Source: JADJPO01 sp963750395
Lineage (GTDB): Bacteria > Actinomycetota > Actinomycetes > Actinomycetales > Kineosporiaceae
Assembly: GCA_963750395.1 (NCBI GenBank)
Contig: CAVVQM010000009.1
Coordinates: 186,001-250,000, forward strand
Length of the DNA stretch: 64,000 nt
Direction: 5' to 3'
Part shown: positions 7,950 to 16,385 of the stretch, piece after piece
How positions within the stretch are numbered: the stretch's first letter is position 1
Layout of the letters: every line of letters begins with the position of its first letter
Translations under genes and position numbers: made by a program
Notes under the pieces: generated by a model
Databases searched by the model: none
The model's input: only the letters and a program-made list of their open reading frames with translations
Told to the model about the DNA's origin: nothing

Positions 7950-9617
7950 GCGGGGCCACCCTCGGCCATCGGCACCCGCACACCCCGCTCGTCGGCGACC
8001 TCGCGCGCTCGCTCGTACCCGGCATCCGCGTGCCGGATCACACCCATCCCGGGGTCGTTGGTCAGCACCCGGGACAGCTTGGCGGCGGCCAGTTCGGTCC
8101 CGTCGGCGACGCTGACCTGCCCGGCGTGGATCGACCGGCCGATGCCGACCCCGCCGCCGTGGTGGATCGAGACCCAGGTGGCCCCGGACGAGGCGGCCAG
8201 GAGGCCGTTGAGCAGGGGCCAGTCCGCGATCGCGTCGGAACCGTCGAGCATCGACTCGGTCTCCCGGTAGGGGGAGGCGACCGATCCGCAGTCCAGGTGG
8301 TCGCGACCGATCACGATCGGGGCGCTCACCCTCCCGGAGGCGACCAGATCGTTGAACAGGGCCCCGGCCCGGTCTCTCTCGCCGTAGCCGAGCCAGCAGA
8401 TCCGGGCGGGAAGGCCCTGGAAGGCGATGCGTTCGCGGGCGCCGCGCATCCAGCGCTGCAGTCGGTGGTCGTCCGGGAAGAGCCCCAGGATCGCCTCGTC
8501 GGTGACCGCGATGTCCTGCGGGTCGCCCGACAGGGCCGCCCAGCGGAACGGGCCCCGGCCCTCGCAGAACAGCGGCCGGATGTAGGCCGGCACGAAGCCG
8601 GGGAAGGCGAAGGCGCGGTCGTACCCGCCGAGGCGGGCCTCGTCGCGGATCGAGTTGCCGTAGTCGAAGACCTCAGCGCCGGCGTCGGCGAAGCCGACCA
8701 TCGCCTCGACGTGGCGGGCCATCGAGGCTCGGGCGCGGTCGGTGAACTCCTCGGGCTTGGCGTCGGCGAGGTCGTGCCAGTCCTCCAGATCGACGCCCTC
8801 CGGCAGATAGCTGAGCGGGTCGTGCGCGCTGGTCTGGTCGGTGACGATGTCGATCTCGACACCCCGGCGCAGCAGTTCGGGGACGACGCGGGCCGCGTTG
8901 CCGACGACGCCCACGCTCAGCGCCCGCCGCTCGGCCTTGGCCGCCAGCACCCGTCGGACGGCGTCGTCCAGGTCCTCGGCCACCTCGTCGAGGTAGCGGG
9001 TCTGCACCCGCCGGGTCAGCCGATGGGCGTCGACGTCCGCGATCGAAACAGACCCCACCGTTGAGGGTGACCGCCAGCGGTTGCGCCCCACCCATGCCGC
9101 CGCAGCCCGCGGTGAGCGTGAGCGTGCCGGCCAGGGTGCCGCCGAATCGCCGGTCGGCCACGGTCGCGAACGTCTCGTAGGTGCCCTGGACGATGCCCTG
9201 GGTGCCGATGTAGATCCACGACCCCGCAGTCATCTGCCCGTACATGGTCAGGCCCAGGCGCTCCAGCCGGCGGAACTCGGGCCACGTCGCCCAGTCACCG
9301 ACCAGGTTCGAGTTGGCGATGAGCACCCTCGGCGCCCACTCGTGGGTGCGGAACACCCCGACCGGCCGGCCGGACTGGACCAGCAGGGTCTCGTCGCCGT
9401 CCAGCGTCGTCAGGGTGCGCACGATCGCGTCGAAGCTGGGCCAGTCGCGGGCGGCGCGGCCGGTTCCGCCGTAGACGACCAGGTCGTCCGGGCGTTCAGC
9501 GACGTCCGGGTCGAGGTTGTTCATCAGCATCCGCAGCGGTGCCTCGGTCTGCCAGGAACGGGCGGTCAGCGTGGTTCCGCGCGGCGCACGGACCTCGCGG
9601 GGGCCTGGGGGGGTCAT
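7946..9617 (-). pseudogene. hutU: Urocanate hydratase with one frameshift
   Basis: Urocanase converts urocanate to imidazolonepropionate using tightly bound NAD+. The two open frames together would give about 557 residues, the normal length. N-terminal frame (from 9617): VVYGGTGRAARDWPSF, QSGRPVGVFRTHEWAPRV, GTQGIVQGTYETFA and GCGGMGGAQPLAVTLNGGV. C-terminal frame: TDQTSAHDPLSYLPEG, FDYGNSIRDEARLGG, FPGFVPAYIRPLFC, GLPARICWLGYGERD. The frame breaks between about 9041 and 9056; alignment with a remembered Pseudomonas HutU indicates one extra base. All motifs on both sides are intact, so this is either a very recent mutation or a sequence error. First gene of a hutU-M20 operon with a HutR-type operator upstream. 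Confidence 0.88.
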
Positions 9618-9715
9618 CGGGCTGCTCCCATCACGGCGTCGGTCGCGGGTCGAGGTGTTGGCACCAGCGCATCATTCGGACACCGCCCGACGGCACCCCT
9701 GTCGGGAGTGAGGTG

Positions 9716-9729
9716 TCTGGCATACCAGA
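9716..9729. promoter_or_regulatory. Probable HutR-type operator upstream of hutU
   Basis: TCTGGCATACCAGA at 9716-9729, inside a perfect inverted repeat GTCTGG-CATA-CCAGAC (9715-9730), lies 98 bases upstream of the hutU start. A near copy lies at the iclR/hutH promoter (11415-11428). From memory, the IclR-family HutR of Corynebacterium resistens binds TCTGwwATwCCAGA, which this matches except at the two w positions. Likely bound by the IclR protein encoded at 11443. Confidence 0.75.
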
Positions 9730-9740
9730 CGCCCGGGCAC

Positions 9741-9789
9741 GAACGGGTGCTGTTCTCCCCCGTGCACGGAGGGAGAACAGCACCCGTTC
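9741..9789 (-). terminator. Hairpin after hutH
   Basis: A perfect 19-base inverted repeat (9741-9759 against 9771-9789, arm GAACGGGTGCTGTTCTCCC) with an 11-base loop begins five bases past the hutH stop. No U-tract follows on the minus strand, so it may be a GC-type terminator or RNA-stabilising stem. It separates hutH from the hutU promoter and operator. Confidence 0.7.
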
Positions 9790-9793
9790 CGGA

Positions 9794-11356
9794 TCAGGAG
9801 AGGGCGCCGGTGTGCGACTCGGCGGCGGCGAGCACCGCGCCGGAGCGCACCAGGTCGGTCACCGCCGCGATCTCGGGCGCCAGATGCCGATCGGGCCCCG
9901 GCCCGCCGATCCCGTTGTGGCGCAAAAGATCCCGGACCGCTCCGGTGGCGGGGGCGGGCGACAACGGGGCGCGCAGGTCGAGGGCCCGGGTCCCGGCGAG
10001 CACCTCGACGGCGAGGACGACGCCCAAGGCCTCGACCGCGCGCCGCAACTTCCGGGCGGCGTGCCAGCCCATCGAGACGTGGTCCTCCTGCATCGCCGAG
10101 GACGGGATCGAGTCGACGCTGGCGGGGACGGCGAGCCGTTTGCACTCGCTGACCAGGCCGGCCGCGGTGTACTGGGCGATCATCAGCCCGGAGTCGACTC
10201 CCGGGTCGTCGGCCAGGAAGGGCGCCAGGCCCCGGTTGCGGGCGACGTCCAGGAACCGGTCCGTGCGCCGCTCACTGATGCTGGCGACGTCCGCGACCGC
10301 GATCGCCAGGAAGTCGAGCACGTATCCCACCGGGGCGCCGTGGAAGTTGCCGTTGCTCTCCACCCGCCCGTCGCCGGCGACCACGGGATTGTCGATCGCG
10401 GAGGCCAATTCGCGCCCGGCGACGGTCCGAGCGTGCTCGAGGGTGTCGCGGGCGGCCCCGTGCACCTGTGGGCTGCAGCGCAGCGAGTAGGCGTCCTGAA
10501 CCCGGGTGCAGTCCGGCGTCCGGTGGCTGTCCATGATCGGCGATTCGGCCAGCAGCGCCCGCAGGTTGGCCGCGCTGGCCGCCTGCCCCGGGTGCGGGCG
10601 CAGTGCCATCAGATCCTCCGCGAAGGGCCGGTCGGTGGCGAGCATGGCCTCGACGCTGACGGCGGCCGCGACGTCTGCGGTCCGCAGCAGCATCTGCAGG
10701 TCGGCGATCGCCAGGATCAGCATGCCGAGCATGCCGTCGGTGCCGTTGATCAGGGCCAGACCCTCCTTCGCGCCGAGGGCGAGCGGGCCGATCCCGTTCT
10801 CCTGCAGGACCTCTGCCGCCGGACGACGGACACCCGCGGCGTCCAGCACCTCCCCCTCGCCGCACGCCGCGAGGGCGAGCGCAGCCAGCGGGGCCAGGTC
10901 TCCCGAACAGCCGAGCGAGCCGTACTCGTGCACGAGCGGGGTGATCCCGGCGTTGAGCATGGCGGCGTACGCGGCGGCCGTCTCGGCGCGGACCCCGGTG
11001 TGCCCGCTGACCAGGGTGCGCAGGCGCAGCAGCATCAGGGCGCGGACCACCTCGGTCTCGACGAGGCCCCCGGCGCCGGCGGCGTGCGAACGGACCAGCG
11101 ACAGTTGCAGCCGGTCCCGGTCGGCCACCGGAATGTGCCGGGTGGCCAGGGCCCCGAAACCGGTGCTCACCCCGTAGACCGGTGCGGAGGAGGCGGCCAG
11201 CTTCTCGATCGTGCGGCGGGCGGCGCGCACGGCGGCGAACGCCTCGTCGGTGACCTGGACGGCGGCGGCGCACCGGGCCACGGCCACGACGTCCTCGGGG
11301 GTCAGCAGCCCCGTTCCGACCTGGACGGGGGTGGTGCGGGAGGCGTGGTCGCTCAT
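9794..11356 (-). CDS. hutH: Histidine ammonia-lyase
   Basis: About 520 residues; removes ammonia from L-histidine to make urocanate, the first step of the pathway. Conserved catalytic YGVSTGFGAL (Tyr61) and the MIO-forming region GSLGCSGDLAPLA (Cys150-Ser151-Gly152). Most HALs have Ala-Ser-Gly; Cys in the first position is, as I recall, usual in Streptomyces HALs, so it should still form the MIO prosthetic group. Other blocks: TDGMLGMLILAIADL and a C-terminal QEDHVSMGWHAARKLRRAVE. It is divergent from the IclR gene, with a HutR-like palindrome between them, and has a strong hairpin at its 3' end. Confidence 0.95.
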   Translation of the reverse strand: MSDHASRTTPVQVGTGLLTPEDVVAVARCAAAVQVTDEAFAAVRAARRTIEKLAASSAPVYGVSTGFGALATRHIPVADRDRLQLSLVRSHAAGAGGLVETEVVRALMLLRLRTLVSGHTGVRAETAAAYAAMLNAGITPLVHEYGSLGCSGDLAPLAALALAACGEGEVLDAAGVRRPAAEVLQENGIGPLALGAKEGLALINGTDGMLGMLILAIADLQMLLRTADVAAAVSVEAMLATDRPFAEDLMALRPHPGQAASAANLRALLAESPIMDSHRTPDCTRVQDAYSLRCSPQVHGAARDTLEHARTVAGRELASAIDNPVVAGDGRVESNGNFHGAPVGYVLDFLAIAVADVASISERRTDRFLDVARNRGLAPFLADDPGVDSGLMIAQYTAAGLVSECKRLAVPASVDSIPSSAMQEDHVSMGWHAARKLRRAVEALGVVLAVEVLAGTRALDLRAPLSPAPATGAVRDLLRHNGIGGPGPDRHLAPEIAAVTDLVRSGAVLAAAESHTGALS

Positions 11357-11414
11357 AGCCTCCAGAGGAGCATCGACCCGGCCCGTGGGGGCACCCCCGG
11401 ACGGGCGATAGATG

Positions 11415-11428
11415 TCTGAGATACCGGA
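11415..11428. promoter_or_regulatory. Probable HutR-type operator between hutH and iclR
   Basis: TCTGAGATACCGGA at 11415-11428 resembles the hutU site at 9716-9729 (11 of 14 bases identical) and the remembered HutR motif TCTGwwATwCCAGA. It is 58 bases upstream of the hutH start and 14 bases upstream of the IclR GTG at 11443, so one site could control hutH and the regulator itself. Confidence 0.7.
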
Positions 11429-11442
11429 CGCCGCGCCGACGG

Positions 11443-12243
11443 GTGCACGATGTGCGGGTGAGTCTCGTCCCTGCGGCCCGGCACGCCGTGGCGATCCTGC
11501 GTCACCTGGCCGCCCAGGCCGGGCCGGTGCCCGCGGCGGCGATCGCCCGCGATCTCGGGCTGCCGCGATCGACCACCTACCAGTTGTTGCAGGCCCTCGT
11601 CGACGAGGCGCTCGTGGTCCACCTGCCCGAGGAGCACCGGTACGGCCTCGGCCCGGGTGTGGTCGAACTCGGTTCGGCCTACCCGCGTCAGGATCCGCTG
11701 GCCCGGCTGGGCCGCCCGGTGCTGGCCTCGCTGGTCGATCGGGTCGGACACAGCGCGCACCTCGTCGTGCTGCACGGCCGGGAGGTCTTCTACGTCGTCG
11801 AGCAGCGCGCCCCGCGCCGACCCGGACTGGTCACCGACGTCGGCGTCCGGCTGCCCGCCCACCTGACCGCCAGCGGCCGGGCGATCCTGGCCCGCCTGCC
11901 CGCCCAACAGGTGCGCGCGCTCTACCCGGACGCCGCCTCGTTCGACACCAGGACCGGTCTGGGCCCGACCTCGCCCACCCAGCTGCGCCGGCTGCTCACC
12001 GAGACCCGGCGCCGCGGCCACGCGACCGAGAACGGCGAGGTGACCCGGGGTTTCGCCTCGGTGGCCGATTCCGTGCACGACCACACCGGGTACCCGATCG
12101 CCTCGGTGGCGGTCACCTTCGCGGCCGGCCCCGGCCCGGACGGCGCGGGGGGACAGGTGCCGGCCGACGAGCTGGATCGCCTGGTGACACAGATGAGATC
12201 GGCCGCCACCGAGGTGACCCGGCGGCTGGCCGGGCACCGGTGA
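11443..12243 (+). CDS. IclR-family regulator, probable hut regulator
   Basis: About 266 residues. N-terminal winged helix-turn-helix (ARHAVAILRHLAAQAGPVPAAAIARDLGLPRSTTYQLLQAL) and C-terminal IclR ligand domain (VLHGREVFYVVEQR, RLPAHLTASGRAILARL, and GFASVADSVHDHTGYPIASVAVTF). The start is uncertain: GTG codons at 11443, 11452 and 11458 are all possible. Position between hutH and the rest of the pathway, plus two matching palindromes at hut promoters, makes it the likely regulator of histidine use; in Corynebacterium the equivalent HutR is an activator. Effector unknown, likely histidine or urocanate. Confidence 0.88.
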   Translation: MHDVRVSLVPAARHAVAILRHLAAQAGPVPAAAIARDLGLPRSTTYQLLQALVDEALVVHLPEEHRYGLGPGVVELGSAYPRQDPLARLGRPVLASLVDRVGHSAHLVVLHGREVFYVVEQRAPRRPGLVTDVGVRLPAHLTASGRAILARLPAQQVRALYPDAASFDTRTGLGPTSPTQLRRLLTETRRRGHATENGEVTRGFASVADSVHDHTGYPIASVAVTFAAGPGPDGAGGQVPADELDRLVTQMRSAATEVTRRLAGHR

Positions 12244-12348
12244 GACCCACGGCGCGGGAGCCGGGACCACGCCGCGCTCCTGCGTGAACGCCTCGACGCT
12301 CGCCCGGATCGGATAGGCCGTAGGACCGGCACGCCCTACGGTGGGCCC

Positions 12349-13668
12349 ATGGCGCTACGCGCAGGAATCGTGGTCACCGGCACCGAGGTCCTCACCGGGA
12401 GGGTCACCGACCGGAACGGTCCGTGGCTGGCCCAGCAACTCCTCGAGGCCGGTGTGGACGTCGGCCGGGTGCTGATCGTGGGCGACCGGGCGGGCGATCT
12501 GCGCGCCGCCCTGGCGCATCTCTACACCGACCACGACCTGATCATCACCACCGGTGGGCTCGGTCCCACCGCCGACGACATCACCGCCGCACTGGTCGCC
12601 GACTTCCAGGGGCGTCCCCTTCGCCTGGACGGCGATCTGCAGGACCGGATCACCGCCATCGTCGACCGGCTGCAGGCCCGGCACGGGCTTGCGATCGACC
12701 CGCAGGCGCGGGCCGAGGGCGTGCGCAAGCAGGCGACGGTGCCGCGGGGCGCCGTCGTCCTCGAACCCGTCGGTACCGCACCCGGTCTGATCGTGCCCGC
12801 CGGCGAGGGCCTGACGGGTCCGCCGGTGCTGGTTCTTCCCGGTCCGCCCGGTGAACTGCGCCTGATGTGGCCGACGGCGCTGGCCCACCCGGCTCTGCGC
12901 GTCGTCCTGGACCGGGCGACGGACCTGCGCGAGAGCACGATCCGGATGTGGCGGACCTCCGAACCGGATCTGGCCGCGACCCTGCGCCGGGTTGCCGGCC
13001 AGGTCCACGACCTGGAGATCTCCACCTGCCTGCGCGACGGCGAGGTGGAGGTCGTCTCCCGCTACGCGCCGCAGGCCCAGCGCGAGCACGACGCCCTGCG
13101 CCGCGCCCTGTCCGAGGACTTCGGCGACCGCCTGTTCAGTGACGACGGATCGACGGTGGACGACCTAATCGCCACCGGGATGCAGGAGCGGGGCTGGACC
13201 GTCGCCACGGCCGAGTCGTGCACGGGTGGCATGCTGGTCGCCCGCCTGACCGAGCGTCCGGGCTCGTCCGCCTTCGTCCGGGGCGCGCTGGTGGTCTATG
13301 ACAACGCGGTCAAGTCGTCGCTGGCCGGGGTGGACGCGGAACTGCTCTCGGCCCGCGGGGCGGTCAGCAGGGAGGTCGCCGAGGCACTGGCCGCGGGCGC
13401 CCGCCGGGCGCTGGGCGCCGACGTCGGGGTCGGCATCACCGGGATCGCCGGGCCGGACGGAGGCACCGAGGCCAAGCCCGTCGGCACCGTGCACCTGTGC
13501 GTGGTCACCCCACAGACCTCGCGACACGTCGAACTGCACCTGCCCGGTGACCGCGACGGCGTGCGCCGACGCAGCGTGCTGGCCGCGATGCACGAGATCC
13601 GCCTGGCGCTGGCGGCGGACCGGGCTCAGTCCTCGCCCCACGCCTCGGCTATCGCGGCCGCCAACTGA
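12349..13668 (+). CDS. cinA: CinA-family nicotinamide mononucleotide deamidase
   Basis: About 439 residues, full length for the two-domain CinA family. N-terminal molybdopterin-binding-like domain (GIVVTGTEVLTGRVTDRNG, TTGGLGPTADDITAALVADF, VLPGPPGELRLMW). C-terminal amidase domain (ATAESCTGGMLVARLTERPG, VYDNAVKSSLAGVDAE, GVGITGIAGPDGGTEAKPVG). The C-terminal domain hydrolyses NMN to nicotinate mononucleotide in pyridine-nucleotide recycling; the N-terminal domain in homologues is an ADP-ribose pyrophosphatase. ATG at 12349. Its last 43 bases overlap the 3' end of the downstream hutF copy on the other strand. Confidence 0.93.
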   Translation: MALRAGIVVTGTEVLTGRVTDRNGPWLAQQLLEAGVDVGRVLIVGDRAGDLRAALAHLYTDHDLIITTGGLGPTADDITAALVADFQGRPLRLDGDLQDRITAIVDRLQARHGLAIDPQARAEGVRKQATVPRGAVVLEPVGTAPGLIVPAGEGLTGPPVLVLPGPPGELRLMWPTALAHPALRVVLDRATDLRESTIRMWRTSEPDLAATLRRVAGQVHDLEISTCLRDGEVEVVSRYAPQAQREHDALRRALSEDFGDRLFSDDGSTVDDLIATGMQERGWTVATAESCTGGMLVARLTERPGSSAFVRGALVVYDNAVKSSLAGVDAELLSARGAVSREVAEALAAGARRALGADVGVGITGIAGPDGGTEAKPVGTVHLCVVTPQTSRHVELHLPGDRDGVRRRSVLAAMHEIRLALAADRAQSSPHASAIAAAN

Positions 13669-14999
13669 CCCGGCACTCCCCCGGTGGGGGCCGCCCCGAG
13701 GTGCACGCCGTCGTCCACCACCGTTCGGCCGGCCACCACGACCACGTCGACGTCGGCCGCGGAGGCCACCATCGGCACCTGGTCGGGGTGGGAACCCGCG
13801 GTGCGCACCGTGTCCAGCCGCAGGGCCACCAGGTCACACAGCGCGCCGACCTCGATCCGGCCCCCCTCCGGCCGGCCCAGCGCCGCGTGCCCGGCCGAGG
13901 TCAGGGCGGTGACGAGGTCGTCCATGGTGAAGTGACCGCGCCGGCCCGTGGCCAGCCGCTCGTGCAGCTCCAGGGCGCTCGCCTCGCCGAGCAGGTCGAT
14001 CCTCGCGTGCTGGTCGCTGCCCAGACACAACGGCGACCCCGCCCCGGCCAGCCGCCGGGCCGGGCCGATGCCGTCGGCGAGGTCCTGCTCGGTGGTCGGG
14101 CAGAGGCAGGCCGCGGTGCCGCTGCCGCCGAGCAGCTCGATGTCCTGCCCCGTCAGGTGCGTGGCGTGGACGGCGGTCGTCGCCCGCCCGAGCACGCCGT
14201 GCTCGGCCAGCAGCCGGGTGGGAGTCACCCCGTACGCCGCCAGGCAGTCCCGGTTCTCGGCGGGCTGCTCGGACACGTGCACGTGCAGTGGACGGCGGCC
14301 GCCCGGCGACTCGGTGGCCCCGGCCACCACGCGCAGCTGGTCGGCCGGGACCGCGCGCACCGAGTGGATCGCCGCGCCGACCCGGAAGGCCTCGTCCTCC
14401 TCCTCGGCCATCATCGCCACCCGGTCGGCCCACCGATCGGCGTCTCCGTCGCCGAACCGGCGCTGCACCCCCTCCAGGGGAACGTCGATGCCGCCACGCA
14501 GGTAGCACGTGTCCAGCAGGGTGAGCCGCAGCCCGGCGCGACGTGCGGCCTCCCGGAGCGCGTGACCCATCTCGTTCGGGTCCGCGTATCGGGCGCCGCC
14601 CGGCCCGTGGTGCAGGTAGTGGAACTCCCCCACGCAGGTCACCCCCGCCAGCACCATCTCGGAGTACACGGCCGTGGCCAGGTCGAGAAGGGTCTGCGGC
14701 GTCAACCGTTCGGCGAGCGCGTACATGCCCCGCCGCCAGCTCCAGAAGGTGCCGCTGCGACCGTGGGTGCGTCCGCGCAGCGCTCGGTGGAAGGCGTGCG
14801 AATGGGCGTCGGCGAACCCCGGTAGCACCAGGCCGTCCAGGCGCACGTCGCCCGGTCGCGGCTGGACGCCCTGCTCCACGGTGATGATCCGGCCGTCCGC
14901 TCCGGCGGTGATCCGGACGCCGGGCCGCGGCCCGCCGGGGAGCCAGGCGAATCCGCACCACCAGGCCGTCTTCACCGGGTCGTCACCGGTGGGCGTCAT
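13626..14999 (-). CDS. hutF: Formimidoylglutamate deiminase, copy 1
   Basis: About 457 residues. Amidohydrolase-superfamily enzyme that turns N-formimino-L-glutamate into N-formyl-L-glutamate and ammonia. Metal site HxH in GFADAHSHAFHRALRGRTHG, long family-specific block VTCVGEFHYLHHGPGGARYA, HVHVSEQPAEN, AVHATHL and LGSDQHARIDLLGEA. The ATG at 14999 lies four bases after the stop of the second copy, so both are on one transcript. It is very similar to copy 2 along the whole length, with a shared GVTCVGEFHYLHHGPGGARY block and shared C-terminus; a tandem duplication is clear. Confidence 0.93.
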   Translation of the reverse strand: MTPTGDDPVKTAWWCGFAWLPGGPRPGVRITAGADGRIITVEQGVQPRPGDVRLDGLVLPGFADAHSHAFHRALRGRTHGRSGTFWSWRRGMYALAERLTPQTLLDLATAVYSEMVLAGVTCVGEFHYLHHGPGGARYADPNEMGHALREAARRAGLRLTLLDTCYLRGGIDVPLEGVQRRFGDGDADRWADRVAMMAEEEDEAFRVGAAIHSVRAVPADQLRVVAGATESPGGRRPLHVHVSEQPAENRDCLAAYGVTPTRLLAEHGVLGRATTAVHATHLTGQDIELLGGSGTAACLCPTTEQDLADGIGPARRLAGAGSPLCLGSDQHARIDLLGEASALELHERLATGRRGHFTMDDLVTALTSAGHAALGRPEGGRIEVGALCDLVALRLDTVRTAGSHPDQVPMVASAADVDVVVVAGRTVVDDGVHLGAAPTGGVPGQLAAAIAEAWGED

Positions 15000-15003
15000 C
15001 CGC

Positions 15004-16356
15004 CTACGAGCCCTCTCCCCAGGCGCGGGCGATCGCCGCCGCCAACTGACGCGGTACGCCTCCCGAGGGGGCCATCGCCAGGTGCTTGCCGTCGTCCACG
15101 ACCGTGCGACCCGACACCACGACCACGTCGACGTCGCTCGCCCCGGCGACCATCGGCACCTGTTCCGGACGCGATCCGGCGGTGCGCAGCGAATCCGGCC
15201 GCAGGGCGACCAGATCACACAACGCGCCCACCTCGATCCGGCCGGCCTCGGGCCAGCCCAGCGCCGCGTGACCGGCCGGGGCGAGGGCGTTCACCAGCTC
15301 GCCGACGCTGAACCGGCCACGCCGACCGGAGACGAGCCGTTCGCGCATCTCCAGGGCGCGGGCCTCCCCCAGCAGATCGATCGTGCCGTGCTGGTCGCTG
15401 CCCAGACACACCGGGGAGCCGGCCTGGGCCAGGCGGCGCACCGGACCGATCCCGAGACCGAGGTCCTGCTCCGTGGTCGGGCAGGCGCAGACCGCCGTCG
15501 AGGTCGCCCCGAGCAGGGCGATGTCGTCCTCGGTGATGTGGGTGGCGTGCACGACCGTGGTGGACTCGCCGAGGACGTCGTGCTCGGCGAGCAGCTCGGC
15601 CGGCGTCATGCCGTAGACGGTGCGGCAGGCCTGGTTCTCCGTCGGATGCTCGGACAGGTGCAGGTGCAGCGGACGACGCCGGCCGTCCTCGCCGACGTCC
15701 GCGGCGACCACCACGGGCAGTTGCTCCACCGGGACCGCCCGCACCGACGGGATCGCGGCGGCCACCCGGAAGCCGTCGTCGTCGGTCATCATCGCCACCC
15801 GATCCGCCCACAGCTCGGCGTCGCCGTCGTCGAAACGGCGCTGCACCCCCTCCAGCGGGACGTCGATCCCGCCGCGCAGGATGCAGGCGTCCAGCAGGGT
15901 CATCCGCAGCCCGGCGATCTGCGCCGCCTCCCGCAGCACGTGACCCATCTCGTTCGGGTCCGCGTACCGGGCGCCACCCGGCCCATGGTGCAGGTAATGG
16001 AACTCGCCGACACAGGTCACCCCGGCCAGCACCATCTCCGAGTACACGGCGGTCGCCAGGTGCAGATAGGTGTCGGGCGAGAGCCGATCCGCCAACGCGT
16101 ACATCCGGTCGCGCCACCCCCGGTAGGTGCCGCCGTCGGCCTGGGTGCGCCCGCGAAGCCCTCGATGGAAGGCGTGCGAGTGGGTGTTGGCGAACCCCGG
16201 CACCACCAGGTGGTCCAGCCGCACGTCGTCCGAGCGCGGCTCCACGTCCTGTTCCACCAGCGTGATCCGCCCGTCCGGGCCGGCCCCGACCCGCACCGCG
16301 GCGACCGGGCCGGACGGCAACCATGCCTGGGCGCACCACCACGTCCGGCTCGTCAT
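15004..16356 (-). CDS. hutF: Formimidoylglutamate deiminase, copy 2
   Basis: About 450 residues, upstream member of the tandem pair. Same signature blocks as copy 1: GFANTHSHAFHRGLRGRTQA, VTCVGEFHYLHHGPGGARYA, HLHLSEHPTEN, VVHATHI and LGSDQHGTIDLLGEAR. All metal and catalytic residues visible in copy 1 are also present here, so neither copy looks dead. The ATG at 16356 is followed by TSRTWWCAQAWLPSG. The upstream intergenic gap to the CitE-like gene is 29 bases, so the operon could extend to the two lyase genes, though their chemistry is unrelated. Which copy serves histidine breakdown cannot be decided from sequence. Confidence 0.92.
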   Translation of the reverse strand: MTSRTWWCAQAWLPSGPVAAVRVGAGPDGRITLVEQDVEPRSDDVRLDHLVVPGFANTHSHAFHRGLRGRTQADGGTYRGWRDRMYALADRLSPDTYLHLATAVYSEMVLAGVTCVGEFHYLHHGPGGARYADPNEMGHVLREAAQIAGLRMTLLDACILRGGIDVPLEGVQRRFDDGDAELWADRVAMMTDDDGFRVAAAIPSVRAVPVEQLPVVVAADVGEDGRRRPLHLHLSEHPTENQACRTVYGMTPAELLAEHDVLGESTTVVHATHITEDDIALLGATSTAVCACPTTEQDLGLGIGPVRRLAQAGSPVCLGSDQHGTIDLLGEARALEMRERLVSGRRGRFSVGELVNALAPAGHAALGWPEAGRIEVGALCDLVALRPDSLRTAGSRPEQVPMVAGASDVDVVVVSGRTVVDDGKHLAMAPSGGVPRQLAAAIARAWGEGS

Positions 16357-16385
16357 CCCGCCATCCTGCCCGAGCCGGCGGGTTC

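Noticed and set aside
10900..10935. HutH inactive because the MIO triad starts with Cys not Ala
   Set aside because: Cys-Ser-Gly is, to my knowledge, found in active actinobacterial HALs; the catalytic Tyr61 region is intact.
9539..11419. 626-codon frame antisense to hutH
   Set aside because: Shadow of hutH; crosses the terminator hairpin and both operators.
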